Positions 36,495 through 49,040 of a stretch of DNA of 64,000 bases are shown one piece after another; position 1 is the first letter of the stretch; each line of letters opens with the position of its first letter. The stretch spans positions 3,596,001-3,660,000 of the forward strand of contig CM044880.1 in the NCBI GenBank assembly GCA_024500155.1. The letters are read 5' to 3'. Both the position numbers and the translations under genes were made by a program. Source of the DNA: Chenopodium formosanum (Eukaryota > Streptophyta > Magnoliopsida > Caryophyllales > Amaranthaceae). Below the pieces are notes generated by a model. That model searched no databases. It worked only from the letters and a program-made list of their open reading frames with translations, and was not told the origin of the DNA.

Positions 36495-38555
36495 AGAGAC
36501 GGTAGTGTTTGATGACAAGACACGCCAATCTGCTTCGGTAACCTCTTTTTTATGTGTAAACCGTTTAAATCAATGTACTATAGCTGTTAAGGCTGTTTTG
36601 CTATTGAATTCAATGGCAAAAGTATTCTTTACAACTGTTCATATTGTGGTATGGGCTGGTATAAGTTGACATTAATGTATTTGATGATTAGAACATTGCT
36701 TTCATTTTAGCTATGAAGACATCTAATTACTTGTTGTGGTGTAGTGGCTATTTCACCTATTTGTCTCACATAGGTTATGCTTATAATGAATATAGGCTCT
36801 CGTTAGATGTCACTGCAGAAACTGGAATTTTGTTTATAAAGTAGGTCTCTAGTTGTCGTCCCCAACCCCAAAAGTTTCCTTATATAGAAAGATTAGAAAC
36901 TATACCAGGAACCAATGAATACACGAGGAAAAAGTTTTGATGTAGCTTCAAGATAAGAGCTTCCCCTATTTCACCTTCTAATCGATTTGAACACAACTGA
37001 ATCTAGAACCTTGTTCTAAAAGTTTTTGACTTGAAATCGGAGCTCTTTTGAGGCAGTGAATAGCTCTTGGAATTGTGTGATGATCTATAATGGCATATTG
37101 CCTTATTGAGTATGACAATGGACATATTCTACACTCTACAGTGAGTGTTAGGAAATTGGAGCTAATTCCAACAGGCTTTTTAGGAGACTTTAACTCATTC
37201 CAGGATACCTTCCCTTGCCCATGAGGAACCAAATGAGATCTAGAGCTTATATCGCTGTGGTTTGGAGTGGCGACTAATTTCTGTTGACACAAAGGGCAAC
37301 AGTTGTTTAACACTGCCACGGCTGAAACGGGGTTGTTGGCTCGATAATGTTGGATGCCCTGGATGAAAATTTTAGCCTTAAGGGAGTGACTTGGGTCCAT
37401 AATGGTGACTCTAGACCTTAAATCCAGACATGAAAACTGTAATCTATAACTCGATAATGTTGTTGGCTCGATAATGTTGGATACCTTGGATGAAAATTTT
37501 AGCCTTAAGGGAGTGACTTGGGTCCATAATGGTGACTCTAGACCTTACATCTACCAGACATGAAAACTGTAATCTATAACTCCTGCATGCAAGACCTTGA
37601 TTAGACTCAAATTGGTATTTAGCTTTTTATGATTTTGCTAAAGCCAATAAGCAATAGCCCGTTTCATAAAAAAAAACGCGCTAGATAGCTCCAAAGAATT
37701 GTGTACAAAAAGGCTATTATAAATGGCATAAAACCTAAAATAGTCTGAAGTATTGTATTAGAATTTACATGTGAGTTAATATAGGTTGATGGATAAACAG
37801 GTAGATTTCGTTTTCCGGTTGATTGGGGATTAGGTGAGGTTGGAAACGACCAGGCATGATAGGAATGAGGAGGTGATTCGCAATGGCTAAGACGAGGTAG
37901 ACATGATCATGAGTTTACTTAGTTTTAATTGTCTTTTGACCCTTCATGCTCATAGATCAAACATGAACTCAACTTGTAAAATTGAGAGATTGGGAAGTCT
38001 AAACCTTTCATAGAATACACAAGTTTGAGTCCTTGTTTAACTGTTAAATAACTGTTAAAAACAATTGTCGTCGATTTTGCTCTTGATTTAGGTTGGTTCC
38101 TTGTAGCATTGCCATACCAATTCAGATCCAGGCCTTTCACATATCACTTTTATCAGCCAGCAAAATGAGTATATCAAGTGCCTATAAACTGCCTGGAAAA
38201 AGGAATTGGTTCCACTTGGACTGTAACTTTCATCAATTTAACTATCCGACCATTCTCTTTAATAAGAATGATTATGTCATGAAATGGTCCTAAGAAAGTC
38301 AAAGGGCTACTAAATCTACCATTTTGACCAACTACTCTACATAAAACACTCTCCTATAATACTTCTTCCGTGTCTAAATAATGAAGATCACACTTGAAAG
38401 AACTATCATCTAAGAAGTGAGTTTGAATTCCTTTATCATTCATGTACCATTAAGGGTAATGTTGAAGGGGAAAAAACAGTAAATCTAGAAAGAAGCTTCT
38501 TGTTGCTCGATTCGATTTCACTTTTTAGAGAATAAATTCAGATTAGTTAAAGTAA
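36495..38555. other. C2-gene 3' UTR and intergenic DNA
   Basis: About 200 bases of likely 3' UTR, then no recognisable gene. An open frame of 140 codons on the minus strand at 36978-37400 has no recognisable motif and overlaps the tandem duplication at 37332, so it is not called. Confidence 0.5.
37332..37582. repeat. 127-bp tandem duplication
   Basis: Two adjacent copies starting GTTGTTGGCTCGATAATG at 37332 and 37459. The second has a short insertion near its end and few other changes. Confidence 0.92.
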
Positions 38556-38697
38556 GGGTCTTTTCTCTTACGTTGAAATTCAGTTCAGTTCAGTTCAATT
38601 CAGCTCCTAATTTCCTTCTCTTATAAAATATTCAGTTCAGTTCAGCTCAGCTCAATTCAGTCCAGTTCAGCTGAGTTCAGTCAATAAGAACAGGCCC
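38556..38697 (+). mobile_element. Harbinger-type MITE, TTCAG family, copy B
   Basis: GGGTCTTTTCTCTTACG to AAGAACAGGCCC with TAA on both sides. Same TTCAG core and TTTCCTTCTCTTATAA spacer as copy A. Confidence 0.8.
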
Positions 38698-40062
38698 TAA
38701 GTGTAGATAAACAATTTAGATAATTCTAAACTGCGTAAGTCAAATAAAAAAGTAGTCTTCGGGATGAGTTAAAATACTCCGTTGAAATGTAGCATATTAC
38801 TTAGGGACAAAGAATCGAAGAACTGTGATGTGATCAATTCTATAATGAGATGAAGTAGCTATGTATGGAGAAGCCATAGAGGTTATAAAAAGAGTTGTAT
38901 GGCACTAAAGAAGGTAAGCTAGCTAGCACGCATGCAAAACCCCGGTTGCAATTATGATCACATGGAGGAAACTAAAACTAAGGCTATGATCATCATGCAT
39001 ATAACAAAGATGTTTGTGTTTGAATCATACTAGTCATCCTACTCAAGTATATGCTTCTTTTCAACTCCCTTTTGACCATCCAACTATAAAAAAAGACAAG
39101 TAAAACCAAAAAGAAACATATATTAAAATAATTAATAAAGAAATTTTAGCCCCCCTAAAAATTGAAAAAGAAAAGGTAAAAAAGGGGGGGAATTAAGGGT
39201 AAGGTTTGTGTAATGTCACATTCAATTTTGATTTTTTTTTTTTTTTTTTGTTGTTTTTTTAAAATATACTTCGTACAAAAAAAAAATTATTCTTATTTTG
39301 TTTTTATTTTAGGCAAGGTTGAAACCTGAAAAGCACATGACAATTAATATTTTTTTTAAAAAAATTTAAATTTATAAGGAAATTAATTTTAAAAAATTAA
39401 AAATCAAATGTTCCCACTGAAATTCACCGAATAGTTTGTCCAAGTGAGTGGTTGAGTGTAGTTGTCAAAAGGGTCAAGCTTAGTTGAGAAATGATGAGAT
39501 GACTTTATGAGAAGTTTGAGGAGTATGTAATTGTACTCTCCCCTTTTTCTTTTTTTTCTCTTTTTTCTTTCTTCTTTCTTCTTTATTCAAACTTAAGAAT
39601 TTGTGTCACTGAATCATGTTTGACATTATACTCACTCTTTGTAGTTGTAGTTGTTATCAGTAACAAAAACTTCAGCAATTGAAAGACTTTGTGCAAACTT
39701 TGGCCAACTATTCTGTTTGTTAGTCAAATTGTTAGTTCTTGTATAATGACATTTTCTTTTAATGTTTGTTCTAAAGGCTTTGTAGTGTCTTTGTGTCTGT
39801 GATGCTTAACTAAACCCACTTTGGCTAGTGAGCAATGGTTAATATTCGCGTAACTTTTTAGTCCAATCACGAAGGATGTTATTGATATTTTTAGTATTAA
39901 CGTAGGGTGTTTTACGATTATATATAGTAAGTTCGTAACTATATAGAAGGGTAATTTTGGAATAAAAACACTTGGTAATGGACTCTAGTCTGAATCTAAA
40001 GATGAACTAGGATTTCCTACTGGTTATTGATTTGATATATTTGATGGTTTTATGTACTCTTA
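38698..40062. other. AT-rich intergenic DNA
   Basis: No gene seen. T-rich runs at about 39231-39260 and a CTT-rich tract at 39540-39585. Confidence 0.5.
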
Positions 40063-40279
40063 GGGCCTATTCTCATTGACTGAACTCAGCTAAACTGAAC
40101 TGAAATGAAATGAACTGAACTGGACTGAAATGATAATTTTATAAGAGAAGAAAATTAGGAGCTGAACTGAGCTGAATTGAACTGAACAAAACTGAGCTGA
40201 ATTGAACTGAACTGAACTGAACAGAACTGAACTGAGCTGAATTGAACTGAACTGAATTTCAACGTAAGAGAAGAGACCC
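40063..40279 (-). mobile_element. Harbinger-type MITE, TTCAG family, copy C (inverted)
   Basis: GGGCCTATTCTCATTGAC to AGAGAAGAGACCC, flanked by TTA. The core reads as CTGAA repeats on this strand. At 217 bp it is the longest copy because of extra pentamers. Confidence 0.8.
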
Positions 40280-40375
40280 TTAATAAATTTTAATACCTTA
40301 GGAAGGAAAATGTTGAAGATTGTCATTAGGTAAATATTAAATAAGTTTCTTGTACATCATCAATATGCTCATTAA

Positions 40376-40462
40376 GGGCTTGTTCTCTTCAGCTTAATTT
40401 CAATTCATTTCAGACTTATTCAGTTCAGTTCAAGCTCCAATCGATTCATTCAGTACAGACCC
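40376..40462 (+). mobile_element. Harbinger-type MITE, TTCAG family, copy D
   Basis: GGGCTTGTTCTCTTCAG to GTACAGACCC, 87 bp, flanked by TAA. The core is shortened; only about 100 bp separates it from copy C. Confidence 0.75.
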
Positions 40463-42057
40463 TAAGATACATGTAAAGTGTTATCTATTTATCCGGGAAA
40501 AATTAAGATCAAGCAAGGCTTGGTTTAATGTTAGTGACCGAGAAGTCTTTAGTTCAATCTACAGTACTGACATTAGTGCACATGTGGGAGTTCATTTCCT
40601 TCCATTGTTTAATGATTACATTAATGAAGAATTTAAGACTAAGTATCAATCAAGTAATATCAAATTGGAAAAATGGGGATCTTGTTTTCACCTTTATTTG
40701 CTGTAAAAACCTTGAATTGAAACTTAAAACATCCCACCACATAATTTTATGATTACTCTCTTGTGATATATATTGCATTACAGAAAATCATGGTAAGTCT
40801 TTCTCTCTGATATATTTTATATTTACATTTGTTTTGAAACTTTAAACTTTTTTAGGCAAAAGTTAATCCAGGGTAACATTCTAACTACGGAGTAATTAGT
40901 AATGAGTGAGTCAAAGCTGTAAAATTGCAATATTAATGAAAAATTAGCACATAATTAGAATGTGATCAATGACCCAACAAAATTCTTTTAACTTTTAATT
41001 GATTCAATGATTATTACCAAATCATATCTGACCCATAACACTGGATCTTTCTTAATCTTTTTTTAAAATAAATAAACAATTATCCCAAATTTTGCCTTTT
41101 TGTGTTACAAATTCCCTCTCAAAGGACAAAGATCCAGGACCAAAGGGATATTGGGTCCCATATTATACAGATCCAAGAGGCAGTTTTTAGTGACTTAGTG
41201 GGAAGGAAGATGATTATCTGCATTTTTTTGTAAAATAATTCAAGTTTACAAAGTAAATTGATTTTTATATTACTTCCTCCGTTCCTTAATATTGCAATTA
41301 TTTTGGTTAATATTGCAATAATTTTGGATTTTTATCCTATTTACCAACACTCCTTTCCGTTGTAGTTATTTACTCTATAATGACAGTAAAAATCTACAAA
41401 GTAATTAAAGCGTAAAATTCAACATGTTGTAATTTGAAGGGAATTATTTATTGCTATATTTTGTATCAAGAGTTTTTTTTTTTTTAAAAGGAAATTTATT
41501 ACTGTATTACTGATTGTGCAGTTCTGGTGTAGTACATTCAAATCTTTTTGAGAAATATGTTTGTGTATTTGGTGGGGTACTTCTGAGTTTTGACTTTGAA
41601 TTTCTAAAAAAAAAAAAAGAAAAAAAAAAAAAGAAAGAAAGAAAGAAAAAAAAAAAAAAAAGAAAAAAAAAGAAAAGAAGGTGAATGAAATATTGAATCT
41701 TTATGCAAACCAGCTGGGAAGGGCAATTGTTTTATGTGTTGTTTGTGGTTAGGGCTTCATCATAAGGAGATGATTCTTTTTAACTGTTTTGCAAACTTTG
41801 TTTTTACCTTTTTATTTCCTGTGTTTTACAGTAGTTTTGGTCTGAACATCATTAATTAACAAGTCTTTAATTTTCATAAAAATGGTTTTGCGTCAGGTGA
41901 TTGTGACTGACATATATGTACATTGTGCAAGTAGGTTTCAAATATCACTCTTATCAGGTATGTGCCGACCATAGTAACATACGCACTATATACATATGTG
42001 GCATACACTACGGAGTACGGAGTACATAATACGAAGTAAGTAGTACGGAGTATAAAG
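40463..42057. other. AT-rich intergenic DNA
   Basis: No gene seen. A single Stowaway-like end (ACTTCCTCCGTTCC) lies at 41272, and an A/G-rich microsatellite at 41607-41682. Several ACGGAGTA phrases lie just before 42058. Confidence 0.5.
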
Positions 42058-42860
42058 TAGACCTGGCAAATGGGTCATTTGGATTGAGTGCTTATCGGGT
42101 TGAGTTTGTGTCGAGTCTATTCGGCTCGGGTTAATTTTCGTTTATGTCGATGTAGAAATTTGACTAATATTATAATTATCAATAAGTATAAATTATAACA
42201 ATTGAATATTAATAATATATTCAATAGACAATTCCATCCTCACTATATACGTAAGACTATACTGTTTTATATGTATGATCACTATCATTGATTAATTGGT
42301 CAAAAAATTCAAATTAGATAAAGTGAATAGTGGAAAAGTTTCAATGTAACACTTAAAAGAAAAGGCTAAGAGTAATAGTAATAATAACAGTAACAAAAAC
42401 TAGTGTTCATAATCAAATATTCAAATGGGATTCTTTATTAATTACAACTTGCAAGTAATAAATTACATGCACATTTCAACAGGTGTATACACACAATACT
42501 ATACCGTTTAATTTAGGTTATTTTCGATAAGTGTTTGTTCGGATAAAGTAATTAAGCCCCAAATTAGTTAGGTCATTTTGAGTATTTGCTAATTTTTGAT
42601 CGGGTCATTTTCAAGTATAGTTCGGGTCGCTTCAGGTTTTGGGTCCGTTCGGGTCAATCAATTGGGGTCAAATCGGGTCGGGTCACTTCGGATTTCAGGT
42701 CACTTTGAGTATCAGGTCAGGTCAATTCGGGTATTGGGTCAAGTTCGAATCAACTCCACTTTGGGTTGGGTCGGGTCGGGTCAGTTACGGGTTTATGTTA
42801 TCGGGTCAGTTTTGGGTCACAGTGCAAGTCATTTAAGTCGGATCAGGATTATCAACTCTA
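42058..42860 (-). mobile_element. hAT-like element with GGGTC-rich body
   Basis: Ends TAGACCTGGCAA and, inverted, TAGAGTTGATAA, flanked by GTATAAAG (42050-42057) and GTATAAAA (42861-42868), seven of eight identical. The 803-bp body carries a GGGTC/GGGTCGGGTC array, the complement of the ACCCGA array in the element at 29206, but no satellite monomers. It appears to be a simple relative of the composite elements, in the opposite orientation. Confidence 0.75.
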
Positions 42861-42868
42861 GTATAAAA

Positions 42869-45800
42869 CACCTTATATGTGTAGTAGTAAATGTTAGACG
42901 AAGTATCACATAATCTTGAGTTATATTAACTTTAACAAAGACAATTTGGAACAAGGATTTCCTTACTTATCCCTCCACAGTCCACACTCAAAGAACCTTA
43001 TTACATGATAAAACCGGATATGCTAATCATAGTGGAATTCTAGCCCATAAGGAGCTTCTCATTACTCATAAGAGAAGATGCCAACTATCAAATACATTGG
43101 AATACTTTTGAATTGTGATCATCACATAAAAAAACGTACTACTTCTTTATTCATGTACTTGTATGTTGTGTGAGTACTTATGATTATACATGTAAATTGG
43201 TTTGAGATTTACTCTTATGTGAATGTCATATTTATCCACACATATTATACGCATTGACGTAGCATTGACGTATGTTATGCAATGATTAATGAATCATCAT
43301 ACACATGTATGCATAATTTGATGTGGATTTATCAATTAAAGTTGTGTGATTTTTATTATTTCTTATTCTTATTGTGATTTACTATTTACTAAGTGTACAA
43401 TGTTGTCCTATTTTTGTGTTTATGATAAGGATTTGAAAAATGAAAACATTGATCTTCATTTTGGACAATGATTCGATCCTTTATCAAAAGTTGGATATTA
43501 TCTCAAAACAAATCAAAAAGAATATATTCAATAAATAAAAAAGTTTTGCTTTAAGTCCTTATTAATCTTTTAATATCAAATTGAAAGATTAAAAGATGAT
43601 ACTGTTGTGGAAAAAAAAAAAGTATGTAACAAATTTAAATTGTTAGCTGGGGGATATAGAACATGGAGGTCACTTATAACTTTTCTTTCATTTACTTTTA
43701 GAAAAGAAAAAATAAATAAAATTGTAATCGTACTTAAAATCTAATGTTGGAATTGATTCAAGAATGTGTATTGTATTCAACTAATTTTGTTTGTTTATAT
43801 TGGCCTTAGTTCCACTCTGATCATCGAACAATTTTCTACGGGGTAGAAGTAGAAATTGAGAGGTGTAAAATGACAAAAATGTTACTAGAGAAAAGAAAGG
43901 ATACAAGTATACAACTCATAGATAATACAAACGATTTAATGAAAATTTCAACAACAATTCTCAATCACCGTCTCACACTATAAATCAGATAATCTTATGA
44001 TTCTCATAAGACATATATAATTTGGAAAGACTGATTTAAGTCAAGAGGACTGCGAGCTCTCTATGTAAGCAAAAAAAATTGCATATTTATAAAATGGTCA
44101 AAAGAATTTAGTCAGCAAAACGAAATAAAATCAAATCATATGAGTTGAACATAGTCTATGTTTTAACTTGATTTTTATTTTATAAAAAATGAGTATCATT
44201 TAAGCATAACTTAAATTATTATTGTATATTTTAAAAAATGTCGAAAACTACTATCATGAGTTAATCAACAAAAATAACCTTTTTTTTTTTTCAATAGATC
44301 ACGACCACTTTATTAGCTTTCATCCAAAAAAAAAATTCCTATATAATGGAGTACCTTGTAAATTTTAAATACACAAATCTTAAATAAGTTACTTAAAAAT
44401 TAAAATATTGATTTAGTCAGATTAAGATTTACGCCAAAACTGAATTAGTAATACAAAGTCCAACATGCATACATACTCTTTTACTTGTCAGTGAGTCAGT
44501 TGTCAGTGCAAGAGAGACAAATATGTTTGATTAATGCATGCTATCAGCGTAAAACACCAACAAACTAGACGTACGTTTTCTATTTAATTCTGCTAATAAA
44601 AATAAACACATAATTCCAAACACACATAAAATATTCATACTAGTAGTATAAAGTATATACTCTTCGAATTGCCTACACATTTATACCAAATACTATATTT
44701 GTCATATTCATATATACTTTCGGAATATATATAAACCCCGTAATATAGTTGCATGACATTTATGACGTACCAAAAAAAATGTTGCATGTAGGTCCATGCA
44801 TTTCTAGAATAGGGTTAAAAATTTGAGGACAAAAATAAATTAAGATAGAATTGTAAAAAATTCCAAAATAATATTGCTACACTAGTGACAGAGCAAAGGG
44901 GTAAAAATTGAAGTGTCATTGGTTTGTTTTATCATAACTTTGGTGCACGTCAATAGTAGCGTACCTTCTCTTTGGCTAGCTGTTTTTCTGCAATCTTCCC
45001 TTTCCTCTCTCCTCTGTTATTACAAGACGCCATTAATTATGACTTTCTACACTCCTCCAATTCACTTGCTTCTATGGATTGTGCTTATAACACACTGGAG
45101 TACATTGCATTGCATCACCTTGTACTATTGCTCCGACTCGGGTAGTCGTGTTAGGCATGGGTAGTGTCACCTGTGTATGTGTGTTCAACTTCAACTGTTT
45201 ATTTAATGTGGGTTGCGAAGAAGTACTTCTTTTGTCTCCTTTTGTTCTTGGTCATGAATGAAGGTAGGACTATAGGAGGAAAAACTTTGTTTACCAACCA
45301 GGTTGTTTATTAGAGATTAGTGATTGTGGTATCCAGCTCACCATCACAACAAATTAGTATACTTGATCAAAGAAAGGTTAAACCTTAATTATGTTTCCAT
45401 ACAAATCTACGTAATTTTAATTAGCATACGGATAATACAAACGTCCAGACAAACCAGCGTTACAAATTTTACAATACAAAGGTACCAAATGTACCATGAT
45501 AACATTGTGGGAAAAAAAGTACGTGGTACTAAAAACACATAGCAAAACCCATAAAGCTAGAATAAAAGGGCAACGTCTTACGTCTATAGCTATATTGCTC
45601 CTTCCCAATCGACATGCCTATTTTCCCTATTGCATTTACAAGAGCGTGCTCTTTTGCCAGGGTATGGCTTCTCATTCGTCAATTTTCGCTTCATTTTTAT
45701 TTTATTATTTATTATTTTTTTTAATTTATTTTATCCCCTCCTTATATTATTTCCTCATTTATATAACACTCATATTAATATTATTTTGAGGATTACAACT

Positions 45801-46687
45801 GTCATCCTAAACTGTACTTCATAATTCTCTCGTGATATTTTATTTTTTACAAACTCACTTTTTTGTATTTTTTTTTTCTTTATTTATTCCCTTTTTTTTT
45901 TGAGGTTCCCTTTATTTATCTTTTATATGCTTTTTTTACCTTATCTCTAATTAAGATTTAAGAGTATAATTTTTTAGACCTCCTTTATAAAAGAATAAAA
46001 ACTAATAAATTAATTTTTTTTAATTTACCCAAGAGAGGACCAAAGTAAAAAGAGCAAAAAAATGCATTGAAATACGTAGTCCCATAGTATCACGGTGTCT
46101 CTTTATTTAAAGTTTTTATAATTTTAATTTACACTTTAAGAATAATAATTTTTTTAGGGAGTGCTTTTGGAAAATGTAACATCATGATTATTCAATATAA
46201 ATGAGGACAAAATTTGGTATAATTAAAATTAATTTTATATCAGTCAACTATAGATTGACCTTGGAATAGTAATTTTTATTGATGATCGAGTCCTTTAGGT
46301 TTGAGTTGCTTTTTAGTTTGTCTGTCAGAAGGAAGTGCTGCAAAAACAATGAACAATTTTCGTGTGTTTGTACTTTTAATAAAATTAGGAATTACCCTTT
46401 AGTTAATATTTAATGATTGATAATATAAAATGTACATTGTGTTAATGTTTTGGAATGCAAGTAATGATGGAGTTCCCACGCTAGAAGGGAATTGACAGGG
46501 TGTGAATTGGTGATAGTAACCTATTTTTGATTACCAAAGAAAGAGAGAACTATTCTTAGAATGTATTGATAAGGAAAGGATGAATAATGATGATTATTGT
46601 TGCCAATAGTTATGAGATTCGACCTCTTACTTACAAACGGTTTTCAATTTTAAATCTCGAGAACTTGGTAAAAATAGGTTCAACTTA
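42869..46687. other. Long AT-rich gene-free stretch
   Basis: No recognisable gene, RNA or complete element on either strand. A CT-richer patch at 44940-45060 gives an 83-codon open frame without any known motif. Confidence 0.45.
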
Positions 46688-46831
46688 GGGTCTGTTCTCT
46701 TCAGCTAAATTTCAGTTTAGTTCAACTCTAATCATTTCAATTCAGTTCAGATCTCTAATCATTTCAATTCAGTGTCTAATTTTCGTCGCTCATAAACAAT
46801 TCAGTTTAGCTCAGTAAATCAGAACAGGCCC
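46688..46831 (+). mobile_element. Harbinger-type MITE, TTCAG family, copy E
   Basis: GGGTCTGTTCTCTTCAG to CAGAACAGGCCC, flanked by TTA; TTCAG core with the TAATTTTCGTCGCTCATAA spacer variant. Confidence 0.8.
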
Positions 46832-47003
46832 TTAGACATTTTGTTGTATTTATTACTTAACTTTTTGATGAAAGAATATACTTATATTGCTAGATCATTA
46901 TGGTATATGAGAAGTTAAGTTTTTTTGGTTTAGTCGCAAAGGTAAGGTATTGAATTTAGATACGAAGTAAGTTGAATCTACATGTCTAATATGTCGTATA
47001 TGT

Positions 47004-47483
47004 CATTGTTCAAGCAGGTTTTTCATATTGAAATTTAACCGGTCACGGGATATCTAATGTTGTGAATATTTAGTTTTTATGGTTGTGTGTAATATTTAAG
47101 GACAAAACGCACAACACACCTAGAAAAAAATAAGAATGCAAGAATTGGCGGAGGTAGAGCTTTTTGAACTATCCAGAAAAGTAAAAACAACAAAAGAACG
47201 TCCCACACTCTACTCTAGTCTCTCACGAGTATTTTGAATCCTAATAATAGTCCAATTAACTTTATACGTTACTCGTATTAGTCTAAATATAGAGTGGTTG
47301 TACATACTAATGAACCAAACAAAGGGTTCTCTTTGCTTGATCTCTCGAGCAGTGTTGCCTTCTCTTTTTCGTCTTCCTCTTCTCTTACATGTTCTTTTCA
47401 TTGGGGGTCCATTTCCTTTTATGTGCCTTTTTTTTTCCCCTCTCCACGTAGGAGAAAAATGTTTGCATTTCTCAAATTTAAAA
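47004..47483 (+). repeat. Direct duplication, first copy (about 480 bp)
   Basis: Runs from GTTCAAGCAGG, through GACAAAACGC, GAGTGGTTGTA and GATCTCTCGAGCAGTGTT, to GTTTGCATTTCT. It is matched in the same order at 48131-48640, with many substitutions. The two copies could be LTRs of a small element or a segmental duplication. Confidence 0.85.
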
Positions 47484-47598
47484 TAAAGATTATATTTGTT
47501 AAATTAAAATAAAAGGAAAATGTTATACATAGTACATAGTCTATGGAGCTATGTAAAAGAAACATAAAATGGAAACACAAATGAAAATATAATAGTAA

Positions 47599-47666
47599 GG
47601 GCTTATTCCAATTTACTGAACTAAACTAATTGGGGCCGAATTGAATTGAATAAAGTTGAATGACCC
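47599..47666 (-). mobile_element. Harbinger-type MITE, TTCAG family, copy F (short, inverted)
   Basis: GGGCTTATTCCAATTTACTG to TGAATGACCC, 68 bp, flanked by TAA; degenerate core. Confidence 0.6.
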
Positions 47667-47699
47667 TAAATTGAATAGAAGTTAAGCTCTTTGGATTTA

Positions 47700-47795
47700 G
47701 GGCATGTTATTTTCAACCCAGTTCCTAATTTCCTTCTCTCTTAAAATATTCAGTTCAGTCCACATCATCTCAGTTTAGTAAATCAGAACAGACCC
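47700..47795 (+). mobile_element. Harbinger-type MITE, TTCAG family, copy G
   Basis: GGGCATGTTATTTTC to CAGAACAGACCC, flanked by TTA; retains the CTAATTTCCTTCTCTCTTAA spacer. Lies 33 bp from copy F. Confidence 0.75.
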
Positions 47796-47812
47796 TTAGT
47801 TTGGACTCTCGA

Positions 47813-47874
47813 AGGTAAGATATTGAATTTTACTAACTAAAGAAGGTAAGATATTGAATTTTACTAACTAAACT
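47813..47874. repeat. Short tandem duplication, about 30 bp twice
   Basis: GAAGGTAAGATATTGAATTT and its following bases to CTAACTAAA occur twice in a row. Confidence 0.85.
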
Positions 47875-48130
47875 AAACAAGGCTATGCTCTTTTTTTCCT
47901 GGTGAAGTTTTGTGGAATTGAATTCTATTTATTTTTTGAACTAATTTTTACTATTAATATTGAGTTTAGTTTAATCAAGAATGTGTTTTGTTGTGCAAGT
48001 TTATTGTATAGAATTGAATTATAAATCAAACTAAGTATTGTTAAATAAAAGAATGCAATAATGTTTCCATCATCACATGATAAACAATGACATGAGTGAT
48101 AATAATTGGATATTTAACCATTTGTATAAT

Positions 48131-48640
48131 TGGATTTTGTTCAAGCAGATTCTTCATATTGAAATTTAACAGAACACGGAGTATCTAATTGTTCTAATAT
48201 CGTGACTAGTAAGTTTTTATGATTGTGTATAATGTTTAATGACAAAACGCGTAACACATTTACAAATAAAATAGGAATTCAAGTAGACAAGTATACAAGA
48301 TTAGACACACGAAGAGTTCCTTGAAGTTTCCAGAAGAGTAAAAACAACAAAAGGAAGTCCCACTACTCTACTTTAGTCTCTCAGGAGCATTTGAATCCTA
48401 ATAATAGTTCAATTATCTTTTACGCTATTGGTATTAAGCTAAATATAGAGTGGTTGTATTTGTATATACAAATGAACCAAACAAATGGTTCTCTTTGTTT
48501 GATCTCTCGAGCAGTGTTAGCCTTCTTTTTTTCGTCTTCCTCTTCTCTTACATGTTCTTTTCATTGGGGGTCCATTTCGTTTTGTGTGCCTTCAAATTTT
48601 TTTCCCTCCCACATAAATGGTTTACATTTCTGAAATTCAA
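48131..48640 (+). repeat. Direct duplication, second copy (about 510 bp)
   Basis: Partner of 47004-47483, offset about 1.13 kb, same orientation. The 647 bp between the copies hold MITEs F and G. Confidence 0.85.
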
Positions 48641-48729
48641 TTTTTTTTTTTTTCTTTTTTCCTTTTTTTAGGTAAGAAATTGGAAAATACAAGGAAACTC
48701 TCCTCACGAGTCCCGATTGGAAAATACAG

Positions 48730-49032
48730 TAAGGGTGCATGTGAGTCAAGTTTGGGATAGCTCGATTTGACTATTTAACATATCGAATTGAGTTTAGTTG
48801 AGTCGAATTGTGACCGAGTCGATCTCAAGTAACTTGCAATTTTTATTTATTAATTATTAATGGTAAAAAAAAAAAATACGTATCAAAATTTTTAAATTTT
48901 TAGTAAATATAATATTATATAACGGAATTCGAGCTTCTTGCGACTTTTAAGTTGAGTAATGAGCTGCACAACTCAACTCGTTAATCTTTCGAGTTAATAT
49001 CATAGCTCGTGAGTTGTCTCATCTCACCCCTA
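48730..49032. mobile_element. Small hAT-like element, 303 bp
   Basis: Ends TAAGGGTGCATGTGAG and, inverted, TAGGGGTGAGATGAG. Flanks AAATACAG (48722-48729) and AAATACGA (49033-49040) match at six of eight bases. The interior has GAGTCGA/GAGTTGAG motifs and no frame. Confidence 0.5.
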
Positions 49033-49040
49033 AAATACGA

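Noticed and set aside
36978..37400. 140-codon open frame on the minus strand
   Set aside because: No recognisable motif, no promoter or splice context, and it overlaps a tandem duplication.
44913..45164. 83-codon hydrophobic open frame in the long AT-rich spacer
   Set aside because: No known motif, no splice partners and no promoter seen.
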